A stretch of DNA of 64,000 nt from positions 1 through 64,000 of the forward strand of contig CAOJOK010000001.1 of assembly GCA_948440265.1 (NCBI GenBank). Reading direction: 5' to 3'. Of this stretch, positions 18,545 to 27,472 are shown piece after piece. Origin of the DNA: an uncultured Clostridia bacterium (GTDB lineage Bacteria; Bacillota; Clostridia; Christensenellales; Pumilibacteraceae). The notes under the pieces are model-generated. The model made no database searches and was not told the origin of the DNA. It saw only the letters and a list, made by a program, of their open reading frames with translations. The position numbers were made by a program, and so were the translations under genes. How positions within the stretch are numbered: position 1 is the stretch's first letter; each line of letters opens with the position of its first letter.

Positions 18545-18573
18545 TTGCAAAATTTCCGCTTTTTTGTTATAAT
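18545..18573 (+). promoter_or_regulatory. Promoter of the dCMP deaminase gene
   Basis: TTGCAA (18545-18550), 17-base spacer, TATAAT (18568-18573). Divergent from the groESL promoter, with the two -35 boxes about 30 bases apart. Confidence 0.75.
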
Positions 18574-18659
18574 GCCGATAGTTATATAAAGATTTTATAT
18601 AAAAATTCAAAATTCCCTACAAATAAGTAGGAATTAAAAGATTTACGGAGACAAAGACA

Positions 18660-19109
18660 ATGGATAAATGGGATAAAAGATTTATGGAAGTGGCAAGATT
18701 GGTGTCGAGCTGGTCGAGCTGCTATCAGGAGAACAGACAGGTCGGCGCGGTGATAGCAAAAAACAAGCGCATACTGACCACGGGTTACAACGGCGCAAGC
18801 TCGGGAATAAAGAGCTGTAAGGAAAAGGGCGTGTGCATAAGGCGCGAGTTGAATATAGCGTCGGGAACGCAGCACGAGATATGCTATGCCACGCACGCCG
18901 AACAGAACGCGATAATACAGGCGGCGAGAATGGGGGTGAGCATAGAGGGCGCGACGCTGTACTGCACGCACCAGCCCTGCGTCATCTGCGCAAAGATGAT
19001 AATAAACAGCGGAATTACCCGAGTAGTGTACGAACAGGGTTATCCCGATAAATTCTCTTTGGATTTGTTTGCGGAGGCGGGGGTTACAATTGAGCGCGCC
19101 ACCCCCTGA
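18660..19109 (+). CDS. Deoxycytidylate (dCMP) deaminase, ComEB type
   Basis: A 149-residue zinc-dependent deaminase that would convert dCMP to dUMP for dTTP synthesis. Zinc site: HAEQNAII (His ligand plus catalytic Glu) and QPCVICAKM (the two Cys ligands). The N-terminal MDKWDKRFMEVARLVSSWSSCYQENRQVGAVI matches the ComEB/dCMP deaminase family. It has a separate promoter; the gene runs straight into repeat cluster 3 without an obvious terminator. Confidence 0.9.
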   Translation: MDKWDKRFMEVARLVSSWSSCYQENRQVGAVIAKNKRILTTGYNGASSGIKSCKEKGVCIRRELNIASGTQHEICYATHAEQNAIIQAARMGVSIEGATLYCTHQPCVICAKMIINSGITRVVYEQGYPDKFSLDLFAEAGVTIERATP

Positions 19110-19680
19110 CGGCACATTCATCGCAAAATACGGCGTTAAACATCGCATTTTCTCGGGGCGAGTACAAAAAGTACACGCCCTTTCGCAAATGCTCGTTTGC
19201 CTTGTCTTTTGCGCGACTGTGCCGTCAGCCTGACAGGCATATAAACGTCGCATTTCGGCGTCAAGCGGCGCATTTTTTCGGGGCGAGTACGTCAAAGTAC
19301 ACGCCCTTTCGCAAATGCTCGTTTGCCTTGTCTTTCTCGCGTCTATGCCGTCAGCTTTTTCCTGTCATCTCGACCGAAGCGCGCTTTTTTAAGCGCGCGA
19401 AGCGGAGAAATCCCCTGCAACAGAACGAATACACGCTCTTTCCCTAAACCTTTCACCTCTTGTTTTCCTTAAAACCGCCCAAAACCCCCTAAACTCCCCA
19501 AACCACCGCCACCGCCGCACCATTCCTTTCCGCTCTCCAAACCCCGCACGCCACACCCATAGGGTAGGGCGCAACCCCTTTTTCTCATACCACCGTTGAA
19601 CACCGTCCCGAAATGCCGACGGCGGTTTTTTTGTTTTTCCGCAATTCCTATCCAAGAAAAAAATCGAAAAAATATTTTGA
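19110..19680. repeat. Repeat cluster 3 (non-coding)
   Basis: Two R2 units about 123 bases apart (about 19145-19240 and 19267-19352), each with the GTAC core and the TGCCGTCAG end, then R1 at 19363-19418 with a long internal GCGCGC hairpin. From 19420 to 19680 the sequence is C/A-rich on the + strand without a credible gene. Confidence 0.85.
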
Positions 19681-19687
19681 AAAATGC

Positions 19688-19716
19688 TTGACAAATTTTT
19701 ACCGCAGCTCTATAAT
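19688..19716 (+). promoter_or_regulatory. Promoter of the ctsR operon
   Basis: Consensus TTGACA (19688-19693), 17-base spacer, TATAAT (19711-19716), immediately followed by the CtsR operator. Confidence 0.9.
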
Positions 19717-19725
19717 ATAATCAAA

Positions 19726-19762
19726 TTTGACTTTCTTTGACCTTTGACTTTTGACTTTGACC
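19726..19762 (+). promoter_or_regulatory. CtsR operator, five tandem heptad-like sites
   Basis: TTTGACT at 19726 and TTTGACC at 19736 have the classic heptad-3-heptad spacing of a CtsR box. Further TTTGAC copies start at 19743, 19750 and 19756. The array covers the transcription start, so CtsR binding would block its own operon. Confidence 0.85.
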
Positions 19763-19810
19763 TTTGTGCCGAAGAAGAAAGTCGGTCGGAAGAATCGAAG
19801 GAGGACATAA

Positions 19811-20278
19811 ATGGCAAACATAAGCGACTTGATAGAAAACTTTTTATTGGAGACGTTGGGCGACAGCGACAGTCTGAACATCAGCCGAAACGAGCTGGCG
19901 AATTATTTTTCCTGCGCGCCGAGCCAGATAAACTATGTGCTGTCCACGCGCTTCACGCCCGACCGCGGCTATGTCATAGAATCGCGCAGGGGCGGGGGCG
20001 GCTATGTGACCGTCGTGCGCCTGACAAAGAGCGCGGACGAAACCATAGACGAGATATTGAACCGCTCCATATCGGACGGTATCGGCTATAACAAGGCGGT
20101 GCAAATTCTCGAACGCCTGACGCAAAGCGGAATAATCACGCTTCGGGAGGCAAAACTAATAGCGGCGGGAATTACCGATAAAGCGCTGATAGCGCCCACC
20201 GTGGCAAAGGACGGACTGCGCGCCGGCATACTCAAAAGCGTGATATGCCAGCTGTTAAAAGAGAGTAGCGACGAATAA
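19811..20278 (+). CDS. ctsR: Class III heat-shock repressor CtsR
   Basis: A 155-residue repressor of clp genes. The N-terminal winged helix contains SRNELANYFSCAPSQINYVLSTRFTPDRGY and the glycine-rich wing ESRRGGGGYVTVVR, which inserts in the minor groove and senses temperature. The C-terminal part is the McsB-interacting dimer domain. AAGGAGGA precedes the ATG. First gene of ctsR-mcsA-mcsB-clpC, with its own operator just upstream, so autoregulation is expected. McsB arginine phosphorylation normally inactivates CtsR. Confidence 0.97.
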   Translation: MANISDLIENFLLETLGDSDSLNISRNELANYFSCAPSQINYVLSTRFTPDRGYVIESRRGGGGYVTVVRLTKSADETIDEILNRSISDGIGYNKAVQILERLTQSGIITLREAKLIAAGITDKALIAPTVAKDGLRAGILKSVICQLLKESSDE

Positions 20279-20291
20279 GGAGGCAAACAAA

Positions 20292-20825
20292 ATGCTTTGC
20301 GACGAATGTAAAAAAAACGAAGCTGTGTTTCATACGAAACTAATCAAGAACGGCATAGTCAGAACCCGCCACTTGTGCGAGGAATGCAGTAAGAAATACA
20401 GAGAAGAAGAATCCCTGCTGAAAAGCTTTGGGGGCGTAGACGAGCTTTTTTCGTCGTTTGCAGGGCTGATGTTCGGAGGCGGCGGCTCACAGCGCCGTAT
20501 ATGCCCCAAATGCGGAACGACGGACGACGAGTTTATAAGGACGGGTTACGTCGGCTGCCCCGACTGCTACCGCGCTTTCGAAAAAGTGGCGACGCAGGCG
20601 ATAGGGCGTATTCAGAACGACCTTCGCCACGTCGGAAAAATACCGAACGGCAAAGACCCCAAGACGGAGATAACGGCAAAGATACAGCGCCTGCGCGCCA
20701 AACAGCAGGAAGCGTCGGACGCCGAAGATTACGAAGCGGCGCAGAACTATCTCAACCAAATCAATGAATTGAAAAAATCGCTGGAAACAGGCAAAAACTC
20801 GAACGGAGGTAAGAAAGATGAATAA
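20292..20825 (+). CDS. mcsA: McsA, zinc-finger activator of McsB
   Basis: A 177-residue adaptor that activates the McsB arginine kinase. Two cysteine pairs at the N-terminus (CDEC at 3-6; CEEC near 30) and a second set (CPKC, then CPDC) form two zinc sites. The C-terminal helix carries a UVR motif (AKIQRLRAKQQEASDAEDYEAAQNYLNQI) like UvrB/C. The last 8 bases overlap mcsB. Confidence 0.93.
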   Translation: MLCDECKKNEAVFHTKLIKNGIVRTRHLCEECSKKYREEESLLKSFGGVDELFSSFAGLMFGGGGSQRRICPKCGTTDDEFIRTGYVGCPDCYRAFEKVATQAIGRIQNDLRHVGKIPNGKDPKTEITAKIQRLRAKQQEASDAEDYEAAQNYLNQINELKKSLETGKNSNGGKKDE

Positions 20826-21849
20826 CGAAAACTCCGTAGTAATATCGAGCAGAGTGCGGCTGGCGCGCAACGTCGCGGGACTTCCGTTTCCGCACAAACT
20901 CCGCAGAGAGCACGGCGCTATGATTGCCAAACAGGTGTACGACGCATTGGCAAAGAGCGGCACATACAATCTCAACCGCGTGTCCGCGTCGAACGAATTG
21001 GACTTGGACGTGCTGAAAGAGAAACATCTCATATCGGAAGATTTGCTCCGCGCGGAGAACGGCGCGGCAATCATAAACGACGCCGAAACCGTCAGCATAA
21101 TGATAAACGAAGAAGACCATATCCGCGAGCAGTGCATACTGCGCGGATTCCGATTGGACGAAGCCTACCGCGAAATCGATAAGATAGACGACGTGATAGG
21201 CGAGAAAGTCAAGTACGCTTTCGACCCCAAATTGGGCTATCTGACCTGTTGCCCCACCAATATCGGCACGGGAATGAGAGCGTCCGTAATGATGTTTTTG
21301 CCTGCGCTGTCGCTCACAAACGGCATAGAGAGCTATGTGAACGCCGTGTCCAGACTGAATATGACGGTGCGCGGCGTGTACGGAGAAGGCAGTAAGGCGG
21401 ACGGGTTCATATATCAGGTGTCCAACTGCAAGACGCTCGGAATAAGCGAAGAAGAAATCATCTCTTCCGTCGATAACTGTATCAATAGTCTGGTCGAAGC
21501 CGAGCTTGCCGCGCGCGACAAACTGTTCCGCAGCGACGGAGCGGCGATACGCGACAGAGTGGGACGCGCCTGGGGCATACTGACAAACGCCTATTCGCTG
21601 TCCACCGACGAATTTATGTCGCTTATGGCATACGTCAAACTCGGCGCGTACGACGGTTACGGACTGATAAAGATAACCGACCCCGACCGATTGGAAAAAC
21701 TCGTAACCGAAGCACAGCCGGCGAATATAGTCAATATAAGCGGCAAGGCGCTCGACGGCGACGCAAGCGGCATATCGCCTGCAAGGCGCGACATAATGCG
21801 CGCGTCGTATGTGTCCAAAACATTGAAGTCGATAGGCTCTCGGGCTTGA
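20818..21849 (+). CDS. mcsB: Protein arginine kinase McsB
   Basis: A 343-residue phosphagen-kinase-fold enzyme that phosphorylates arginines on proteins to mark them for ClpC-ClpP. Conserved features: VVISSRVRLARNVAGLPFP (nucleotide phosphate contacts), the EDHIREQCIL segment with the conserved cysteine, CPTNIGTGMRASVMMFLPAL, and the C-terminal RRDIMRASYV. It overlaps mcsA and precedes clpC by 37 bases. Confidence 0.96.
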   Translation: MNNENSVVISSRVRLARNVAGLPFPHKLRREHGAMIAKQVYDALAKSGTYNLNRVSASNELDLDVLKEKHLISEDLLRAENGAAIINDAETVSIMINEEDHIREQCILRGFRLDEAYREIDKIDDVIGEKVKYAFDPKLGYLTCCPTNIGTGMRASVMMFLPALSLTNGIESYVNAVSRLNMTVRGVYGEGSKADGFIYQVSNCKTLGISEEEIISSVDNCINSLVEAELAARDKLFRSDGAAIRDRVGRAWGILTNAYSLSTDEFMSLMAYVKLGAYDGYGLIKITDPDRLEKLVTEAQPANIVNISGKALDGDASGISPARRDIMRASYVSKTLKSIGSRA

Positions 21850-21886
21850 CGGCGAAACAAAATAAAACAGAAAGGAGATAAAAATT

Positions 21887-24298
21887 ATGCAGTCTTATAA
21901 CGGATTTTCCGACAACTTGAATAAAGCAATGCAAAAAGCGCAGGAAACCGCGGAGAAATATTACAGCCCCGTCGTCGGCACGGAACACGTCCTGTACGGA
22001 ATGTTGTCCACCGACTGCCGCGCAGGCAATTTTCTGAAAAAGTATAACGTATCGTCCGACGTGTTCACGGCGTACTTCGAATCGTACGAGCCTTACGCAG
22101 GCGTCAAAGCCGAGCTCTCTCCGAGAGTGGAGCAGACCATATCGCTTGCGGCACAGTACGCGAGCAGGACGGGCAACCGCCTTGTCCACAGCGAGCATAT
22201 GCTGCTTGCCATACTGTCCGACTTCGGCGGCGTGGCGTGCGGACTGCTTATGCGCACGGGCGTGGACGTAAGACAGCTTACCCGCGCTCTCGTGGAAGAA
22301 ATCAACCGCAGAACGGAAGCGGCAATGTCGGAGTCGGACGCGGCACAGCTGCCGGCACAGCTCAAAGACCTCGGCGTGGACGTCACGCAAAAGGCGAGAG
22401 AGAACAAAATCGACCCCATAATCGGCAGAAAGGAAGAAATTGAACGGATAATTCAGATTCTCTGCCGCAAAACCAAAAATAATCCCGTGCTGATAGGCGA
22501 ACCGGGCGTCGGCAAGTCCGCCGTCGTGGAAGGTTTGGCAAAGGCAATCGTGGAAGGCAACGTGCCCGAGCTTCTCAAAAACAAAATAGTGTTCGGTATG
22601 GATATCGGCTCTCTTATGGCAGGCACGCGCTATCGCGGCGACCTGGAAAAGAAACTCAAAGACGCCATAAACCTCATACGCGAAAGCGGCAATATAATCG
22701 TTTTCATAGACGAGATTCATACGCTTGCAGGGGCAGGCGACCGCGACGGCGAAGTTTCGCCTGCCGATATACTCAAACCCTATCTTGCGCGCGGCGAAAT
22801 GCAGACGATAGGCGCGACGACGACCGACGAATACCGCAAGTTCATTGAAGCCGATAAAGCGCTCGAAAGACGTTTCCAGCCCATAATGGTAGAGCCTCCG
22901 ACGGTGGAACAGACCATAGAAATACTGCGCGGCTTGCAGGCAAATTACGAAGCGTTCCATAAGGTCAAGATAACCGACGAAGCGCTTACCGCCGCCGCAC
23001 GCCTTTCCGATAGGTATATCACGGACAGATTCCTGCCCGATAAGGCGATTGACCTGATAGACGAAGCTATGAGCAGGGCAAAGGTCAACGGCAATATCGT
23101 GCCGCCCGAAATCAAGAGTCTGGAAGAGAAATATGCCGAGCTCGAAAAGCGCAAGATAGAAGCCAAGAACAGCGAGAATTTTCCGCTTGCAGGCAAACTG
23201 CTGAATGAGCAGAAAGAACTCCGCAAAAAAATAGACGACTTGAAACTCGGCTGGCAGAAAGCAGGCGAACAGGCAGGCGACTGCATAACCGCCGAAAATA
23301 TAGCCGAAGTGGTTTCCAAATGGACGAAGATACCAGTTATGCGTTTAAGCGAGAGCGAAACACAGCGCCTTGTAGGATTGGAAGAAATCCTGCATAAGCG
23401 CGTGATAGGTCAGAACGAAGCGGTGGAAAGCGTCGCCAAAGCCATACGCCGCGCAAGGGCAGGACTCAAAGACCCGAACCGCCCGATAGGCTCGTTCCTG
23501 TTTTTGGGACCGACGGGCGTCGGCAAAACCGAGCTTACCAAAGCGCTCGGGGAAGCTATGTTCGACGACGAAAACGCAGTCATAAGATTGGATATGTCGG
23601 AGTTTATGGAGCCGCACAGCGTGTCCAAACTCATAGGCGCCCCTCCGGGATACGTCGGCTTCGACGATAACGGCGGACAGCTTACCGAGCTTGTGCGCAG
23701 AAAACCCTATTCCGTCGTACTGTTCGACGAGATAGAAAAGGCGCATCCCGACGTGTATAACATTCTTTTGCAAATTCTCGACGACGGCAGACTGACCGAC
23801 TCCAAGGGCAGGACGGTTTCGTTCAAGAATACAATAATAATTATGACGAGCAACGTCGGCGTGGCGGAACTCTCCACGACAACGCGCGGTCTCGGTTTCA
23901 GCGTGGATACGGTGAAAGACGATAAGAAAAGAACGGAGGAGATACTCACCGACGCGCTTAAAAGAAAGTTCAAGCCCGAGTTTTTAAACCGTATAGACGT
24001 CGTGAGCATTTTCCATTCGCTGTCCAAGGAAGATATAGGCAGGATTGCCGACATAATGCTGAAAAAAGTGGAAAAAACTTTGGCGGATAAATCGATAACG
24101 CTCAAAATCACTCCGGCAATGAGAAACTTCGTCATAGACCGCGGTTACGACGCGGAGTACGGCGCAAGACCTCTCCGCAGGGTGATAGAACGCCATATCG
24201 AAAACAACGTAGCCGAAGCCATACTGACGGGCAGGATAAGAGAGGGCGAAACCGCCGTCGTGGACGTCGACGCGGACGGAAATGTGAGCGTTCGATAA
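21887..24298 (+). CDS. clpC: ClpC AAA+ unfoldase
   Basis: An 803-residue Hsp100 unfoldase partnering ClpP. It has a double Clp_N domain (residues 1-145), a first AAA+ module with Walker A GEPGVGKSAVVEG, a UVR-like middle domain (about 400-450, EKYAELEKRKIEAKNSENFPLA), a second AAA+ module with GPTGVGKTELTKALG and FDEIEKAHP, then the C-terminal D2-small domain. AAAGGAG precedes the ATG. Last gene of the CtsR operon; hpf downstream has its own promoter. Confidence 0.97.
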   Translation: MQSYNGFSDNLNKAMQKAQETAEKYYSPVVGTEHVLYGMLSTDCRAGNFLKKYNVSSDVFTAYFESYEPYAGVKAELSPRVEQTISLAAQYASRTGNRLVHSEHMLLAILSDFGGVACGLLMRTGVDVRQLTRALVEEINRRTEAAMSESDAAQLPAQLKDLGVDVTQKARENKIDPIIGRKEEIERIIQILCRKTKNNPVLIGEPGVGKSAVVEGLAKAIVEGNVPELLKNKIVFGMDIGSLMAGTRYRGDLEKKLKDAINLIRESGNIIVFIDEIHTLAGAGDRDGEVSPADILKPYLARGEMQTIGATTTDEYRKFIEADKALERRFQPIMVEPPTVEQTIEILRGLQANYEAFHKVKITDEALTAAARLSDRYITDRFLPDKAIDLIDEAMSRAKVNGNIVPPEIKSLEEKYAELEKRKIEAKNSENFPLAGKLLNEQKELRKKIDDLKLGWQKAGEQAGDCITAENIAEVVSKWTKIPVMRLSESETQRLVGLEEILHKRVIGQNEAVESVAKAIRRARAGLKDPNRPIGSFLFLGPTGVGKTELTKALGEAMFDDENAVIRLDMSEFMEPHSVSKLIGAPPGYVGFDDNGGQLTELVRRKPYSVVLFDEIEKAHPDVYNILLQILDDGRLTDSKGRTVSFKNTIIIMTSNVGVAELSTTTRGLGFSVDTVKDDKKRTEEILTDALKRKFKPEFLNRIDVVSIFHSLSKEDIGRIADIMLKKVEKTLADKSITLKITPAMRNFVIDRGYDAEYGARPLRRVIERHIENNVAEAILTGRIREGETAVVDVDADGNVSVR

Positions 24299-24325
24299 AA
24301 ATTTCCGTTAATTTGGAAAACCCTA

Positions 24326-24354
24326 TTTACAAGCGCGAAAAAGTGTGGTATAAT
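24326..24354 (+). promoter_or_regulatory. Promoter of hpf
   Basis: TTTACA (24326-24331), 17-base spacer, TATAAT (24349-24354). Confidence 0.75.
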
Positions 24355-24421
24355 ATAGGTGTAAAAGGGGATAAAGGTCAAGCCCCTGTGCAAATATAAC
24401 GTACTATGGGAGGTACAAATA

Positions 24422-24958
24422 ATGAGAATCGAATACTTGACAAAGAACTACACGGCGACGGAAAAACTCAAAGACATCATTTCCAAGAAAGTAAACAGAC
24501 TCGACAAGTTTTTCGAAGACGACACCAAAGTCAAGGTAATGCTCAAACAGTCCAACGACGTGTGCACTCTGGAGCTTACGATATTCGTCGACAACGGCGT
24601 ATTGAGAAGCGAAGTTTCGGGTGACAATATGTATAACAATATAGACATAGCTCTGCCCAAGCTAGAAAAGCAGATAATCAAACATCATAAAAAGCTGGCG
24701 GATAAATCCAAAAAATTCCGTGCGGCGGAACTTACCGACGCTTTCGCCGCGCCTGCCGTCGAACAGGAAAAGACGGGCGTCGTTCGCACCAAGACTTATC
24801 AGCTTATCCCTATGACCGTGGAAGACGCGGTGGAGGAGCTGGAGCTTATCGGTCACAGCTTCTATGTTTTCGAGAATACCGAAACCAACAGGGTCAACGT
24901 GCTCTATCGCAGAAACGACGGAAATTACGGCTTGATAGACGCGCGCACGTCGGTGTGA
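24422..24958 (+). CDS. hpf: Long-form ribosome hibernation promoting factor
   Basis: A 178-residue protein that dimerises 70S ribosomes into inactive 100S particles in slow growth. The N-terminal S30AE domain occupies residues 1-100 (MRIEYLTKNYTATEKLKDII). The C-terminal dimerisation domain contains KTYQLIPMTVEDAVEELELIGHSFYVFEN and NVLYRRNDGNYGLID. GGGAGG precedes the ATG. Monocistronic, with its own promoter and a terminator at 25002. Confidence 0.95.
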   Translation: MRIEYLTKNYTATEKLKDIISKKVNRLDKFFEDDTKVKVMLKQSNDVCTLELTIFVDNGVLRSEVSGDNMYNNIDIALPKLEKQIIKHHKKLADKSKKFRAAELTDAFAAPAVEQEKTGVVRTKTYQLIPMTVEDAVEELELIGHSFYVFENTETNRVNVLYRRNDGNYGLIDARTSV

Positions 24959-25001
24959 GATGTTAAATTTCGGCACATATATAATATAGAATAGAAAAAG
25001 T

Positions 25002-25040
25002 CTCCGAAAAGGACAAAAAACATTCTTTTCGGAGCTTTTT
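25002..25040 (+). terminator. Terminator after hpf
   Basis: CTCCGAAAAG (25002-25011) pairs perfectly with CTTTTCGGAG (25025-25034), then CTTTTT. Confidence 0.92.
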
Positions 25041-25102
25041 CGTTTTCTCGAAATGTCAAGCGTTTTTCGCTAAAAATAGGAAAAATATTTTTTATAAATA
25101 TG

Positions 25103-25131
25103 TTGTTTTTTTCTTTGTAATATTGTATAAT
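25103..25131 (+). promoter_or_regulatory. Promoter of pgi
   Basis: TTGTTT (25103-25108), 17-base spacer, TATAAT (25126-25131). Confidence 0.55.
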
Positions 25132-25164
25132 AACCGCGGATAAACAAATCAAGGAGACTTAAAA

Positions 25165-26559
25165 ATGAAACTCAAAGTCGATTACAACAATATGATGTGC
25201 TCGTCGATAGGCGAGCGCGGCATAAAGGACGAAGCGTTCGAAAAGAACTCCGCCCTGATAGAAAAGGCGAGAAAGTCCGTGCTGGACAACCGCGGCAAGG
25301 GCTGGCAGCAGTGGTGCGACTCTCCGTTCATAAAGGATGCGGAGCTCGATAAAATAATCGCTTACGGCGAAAAAGTGAGAAAGGCGGCGGAAAGCTATGT
25401 CGTGCTCGGAATAGGCGGTTCGGCTTTGGGCGCGATAGCCGTGGCAAGTTCCCTTCTTCACCTTCACCATAACGAACTTCCGAGAGAGAAGCGCAACGCG
25501 CCCAAGCTCTATGTAGAAGATAACGTCGACCCCGAAAGAATGAACGCCCTGCTCGACGTGGTGGACGCCAAAACGACGTACTTCAATGTAATAACCAAAA
25601 GCGGCGAAACAAGCGAAACGTTAAGCCAGTTTCTGATTGTGTACGACCTTTTGAAAAAGGCGCTCGGCAAGGAAGAAGCGGTGAGACATATAGCCGTCAC
25701 GACGACGATAGGCAAGGGCACGCTTTACGCGCTTGCCGTAAAAGAAGGCTTCGAAATATTCGGCGTGGAAGCGGGCGTCGGCGGCAGATTCTCCGTTTTC
25801 AGCCCCGTCGGTCTTGCACCGTTTGCCGCACTCGGTTTGGACGTCAAGGGCTTTTTGAAGGGCGCGAGAGAGGCAAGCAAGGCGGCGGAAGAAAAGGACT
25901 TGAACAAGAACCCGTCGCTCATAACCGCATATTTGCAGTATGAAGCAATGAAAAACGGATGCAATATAAACGTAATAATGCCGTATTGCGACGGCTTGAA
26001 ATTCACGGCGGACTTCTTCTGCCAGCTCTGGGCGGAATCGCTCGGCAAAGCCGTGGACTTGAAAGGCAACGTCGTCAATGCGGGTCAGACCCCGACCAAG
26101 GCTCTCGGCGTGACCGACCAGCACAGTCAGGTACAGCTCTATACCGAAGGTCCGTTCGATAAGGTGGTGACGTTTATCGGCGTGGAAAAATTCCGCAAGG
26201 ACAAAACGATAACCGACGATAAGGACATAGACGCCTGCGACTTTCTGAAAGGTCATACGCTCGGCGAACTCATAAACGCCGAACGCGTCGCGACGACCTA
26301 TGCTCTCACCAAGGCGCAGAGAGCCAACTTCACGATAATTCTTCCCGAAGTAAACGCCGAAACGGTGGGCGAACTTTTGATGTACTTTATGTATCAGACG
26401 GCGTTTGCAGGCGCAATGCTCGATATAGACACCTTCAATCAGCCGGGCGTGGAAGAAGGCAAAAAAGCCACGTTCGCAATGCTGGGCAGAAAGGGCTACG
26501 AGCAGAAGCTCGAAGAAGTGAAAAAAGCGCCGCACAGCAAAAAGTATATCGCAGGCTGA
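25165..26559 (+). CDS. pgi: Glucose-6-phosphate isomerase
   Basis: A 464-residue enzyme interconverting glucose-6-phosphate and fructose-6-phosphate. Features: VLGIGGSALGAIAV, the phosphate-binding VITKSGETSET, VGGRFSVFSPVGLAPFAALG with the conserved Arg, and TDQHSQVQLYTEG. Length and order fit the shorter Firmicute type. AAGGAGA precedes the ATG. It leads a glycolytic neighbourhood with pgk, though the gene between has its own promoter. Confidence 0.97.
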   Translation: MKLKVDYNNMMCSSIGERGIKDEAFEKNSALIEKARKSVLDNRGKGWQQWCDSPFIKDAELDKIIAYGEKVRKAAESYVVLGIGGSALGAIAVASSLLHLHHNELPREKRNAPKLYVEDNVDPERMNALLDVVDAKTTYFNVITKSGETSETLSQFLIVYDLLKKALGKEEAVRHIAVTTTIGKGTLYALAVKEGFEIFGVEAGVGGRFSVFSPVGLAPFAALGLDVKGFLKGAREASKAAEEKDLNKNPSLITAYLQYEAMKNGCNINVIMPYCDGLKFTADFFCQLWAESLGKAVDLKGNVVNAGQTPTKALGVTDQHSQVQLYTEGPFDKVVTFIGVEKFRKDKTITDDKDIDACDFLKGHTLGELINAERVATTYALTKAQRANFTIILPEVNAETVGELLMYFMYQTAFAGAMLDIDTFNQPGVEEGKKATFAMLGRKGYEQKLEEVKKAPHSKKYIAG

Positions 26560-26585
26560 CCGTTTTTTCGCCGCCTGTCAATCGC

Positions 26586-26614
26586 TTGATAAAATTTCGG
26601 CGATGTGCTAAAAT
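26586..26614 (+). promoter_or_regulatory. Promoter upstream of the sugar isomerase-like gene and pgk
   Basis: TTGATA (26586-26591), 17-base spacer, TAAAAT (26609-26614). Confidence 0.6.
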
Positions 26615-26649
26615 AAATGTAACCGCAAGGACCCGTAAGGAGGTAGCTT

Positions 26650-27444
26650 TTGAGGGTAGGAATTTCCACAGCTTCGTTTTTTAACCGTATCGCGACGGAA
26701 AACTGCTTCGCCACGTTGAAGCAGATGCACGTCGATACGGCGGAAGTGCTATTGAATACTTTTTCGGAATACGAAAAACCGTTCGTAGACGCGCTCGTGC
26801 AGAGAAAGGACGATATATACGTCCATTCCGTGCAGGCGCTTGCGGCGCAGTTCGAGCCGCAGCTTTTCAACACCAATCCGCGCGTGCGTGCGGACGCCGA
26901 AGCCATTTTCCGCAAGGTCTGCTATGCAGGGGCAATGCTCGGGGCAAAGTTCTATACTTTCCACGGACCTTCGCGCTTGAAACGCAGAAACTATACGTTC
27001 GACTTTGCCAAGTTCGGCGAAACGGTGAATAAGCTTTGCGAGATAGCCGAAAGCTACGGTCTGCGCCTGTCTTATGAGAACGTGCATTGGACGTATTTCA
27101 ACTATCCCGACTTTTTCAAACAACTGAAAAAGGAATGTCCCACGCTCTGCGGCACGCTGTCGCTGGCGCAGGCGTTAAAGAGCGGCTTCGACGTGTATAA
27201 ATATCTCGACGTAATGGAAGACAGGGTGTCCACCGTTCACCTGTGCGATACGGTGAAAGACGATACCTTGCTCCCGGGAAAAGGTCGGTTCAACTTCGAA
27301 AAACTGTTCAAAGAACTCGACAAGCGCAACGTAAACGTCCATATCTTCATCGAAGTCTATTCGAAAGACTATAAGGACACCAACGAATTGAAAGAAAGCT
27401 ATGACTATATCCGCAAACTGCTTGCGGACGTAATGCAGAGCTGA
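26650..27444 (+). CDS. Sugar phosphate isomerase/epimerase-like TIM-barrel protein
   Basis: A 264-residue AP_endonuc_2-type barrel (xylose isomerase-like fold). It starts [13 protein letters not shown]; metal-site regions are visible as [47 protein letters not shown] and FIEVYSKD, which carry the expected His, Glu and Asp ligands. The substrate is unknown. It starts with TTG; AAGGAGG sits 6 bases upstream and no ATG/GTG fits better. Only 28 bases separate it from pgk, so they are probably co-transcribed. Confidence 0.8.
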   Translation: MRVGISTASFFNRIATENCFATLKQMHVDTAEVLLNTFSEYEKPFVDALVQRKDDIYVHSVQALAAQFEPQLFNTNPRVRADAEAIFRKVCYAGAMLGAKFYTFHGPSRLKRRNYTFDFAKFGETVNKLCEIAESYGLRLSYENVHWTYFNYPDFFKQLKKECPTLCGTLSLAQALKSGFDVYKYLDVMEDRVSTVHLCDTVKDDTLLPGKGRFNFEKLFKELDKRNVNVHIFIEVYSKDYKDTNELKESYDYIRKLLADVMQS

Positions 27445-27472
27445 CGATATTAAATTTATAAGGAGAATAAGT

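Noticed and set aside
24299..24325. Terminator after clpC
   Set aside because: Only a 5-base TTTCC/GGAAA stem with no T-run.
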